Part shown: piece after piece, positions 5,995 to 6,123 of the stretch | How the letters are laid out: every line of letters starts with the position of its first letter | Position numbering within the stretch: position 1 is the first letter of the stretch | Source: an uncultured Acetatifactor sp. | Lineage (GTDB): Bacteria > Bacillota > Clostridia > Lachnospirales > Lachnospiraceae | Direction of reading: 5' to 3' | Assembly: GCA_947644185.1 (NCBI GenBank) | Contig: CANRZC010000156.1 | Location: forward strand, 1-6,123 | Length of the DNA stretch: 6,123 nt | Position numbers and translations under genes: made by a program | The notes under the pieces: generated by a model | What the model saw: only the letters and a program-made list of their open reading frames with translations | What the model was told of the DNA's origin: nothing | Databases searched by the model: none

Positions 5995-6123
5995 ATGAGA
6001 ACTCTTGGTGCGACTCTGACATTCCTGCGCGTAGAAAAAGGCCTGGGGCAGAAACAGCTAGCCGCCTACCTGAATCTGTCCATAAGCGCTATCTCCAGCT
6101 ACGAAAATGACATACATGCACCA
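5995..6123 (+). CDS. Cro/CI (XRE)-family helix-turn-helix regulator, N-terminal part (partial)
   Basis: The frame is open for 43 codons from ATG 5995 to the right edge. The visible residues are a typical HTH_3 domain start: helix 1 GATLTFLRVEKGL (5-17), recognition unit QKQLAAYLNLSISAISSYE (19-37), then NDIHAP (38-43), where XRE proteins usually have the E.G...P turn. Q19 and Q21 with the LA pair (22-23), and S31/S34/Y36/E37, fit the helix 2 and helix 3 pattern. It should bind DNA as a dimer. The C-terminal part, which would show whether it is a bare HTH, a phage-type repressor or a fusion to a sensor or peptidase domain, is outside the window. It is divergent from the antiporter; the shared AT-rich region at 5821-5977 contains inverted repeats that could be its operators. 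Confidence 0.88.
   Translation, partial: MRTLGATLTFLRVEKGLGQKQLAAYLNLSISAISSYENDIHAP

Overview
The window looks like chromosomal DNA from a Gram-positive Firmicute, most likely a gut-type Clostridia/Lachnospiraceae relative. This is inferred from strong AAAGGAGG-type ribosome binding sites, sigma-A-like promoters, roughly balanced-GC genes separated by AT-rich gaps, and protein families typical of that group. No rRNA, tRNA, CRISPR array, insertion sequence or phage structural gene was seen.

Layout from left to right. (1) Positions 1-1119, minus strand: the first 373 codons of a large secreted protein that runs off the left edge. It has a signal peptide, four 20-residue acidic Gln/Pro/Ser tandem repeats, a long acidic linker, and then a region resembling the N-terminal part of WapA/RHS (YD-repeat) or DNRLRE-type cell-surface proteins. 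It has its own extended -10 promoter. (2) Positions 1330-2781, minus strand: an M20-family cytosol non-specific (Xaa-His) dipeptidase, PepD, with its own promoter and a clear intrinsic terminator. (3) Positions 2948-4264, plus strand, divergent from pepD: an FGGY carbohydrate kinase most like sedoheptulokinase. (4) Positions 4188-5729, minus strand: an NhaC-family Na+/H+ antiporter-like membrane protein. Its last 24 codons and stop lie antisense to the end of the kinase gene, a 77-bp tail-to-tail overlap. (5) Positions 5995-6123, plus strand: the start of a Cro/CI (XRE)-type helix-turn-helix regulator, preceded by an AT-rich stretch with inverted repeats and cut by the right edge.

The genes do not form one operon. 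Each appears to have its own promoter, and strands alternate (-, -, +, -, +). PepD, the sugar kinase and the antiporter look like stand-alone housekeeping or accessory metabolic genes: dipeptide salvage, entry of sedoheptulose into the pentose phosphate pool, and cation/proton or solute exchange. The points most worth a second look are the truncated secreted protein, whose C-terminus (possibly a polymorphic toxin) is outside the window; the 77-bp convergent overlap; and the inverted repeats at two promoters. I did not find a convincing previously undescribed multi-gene system inside this window.
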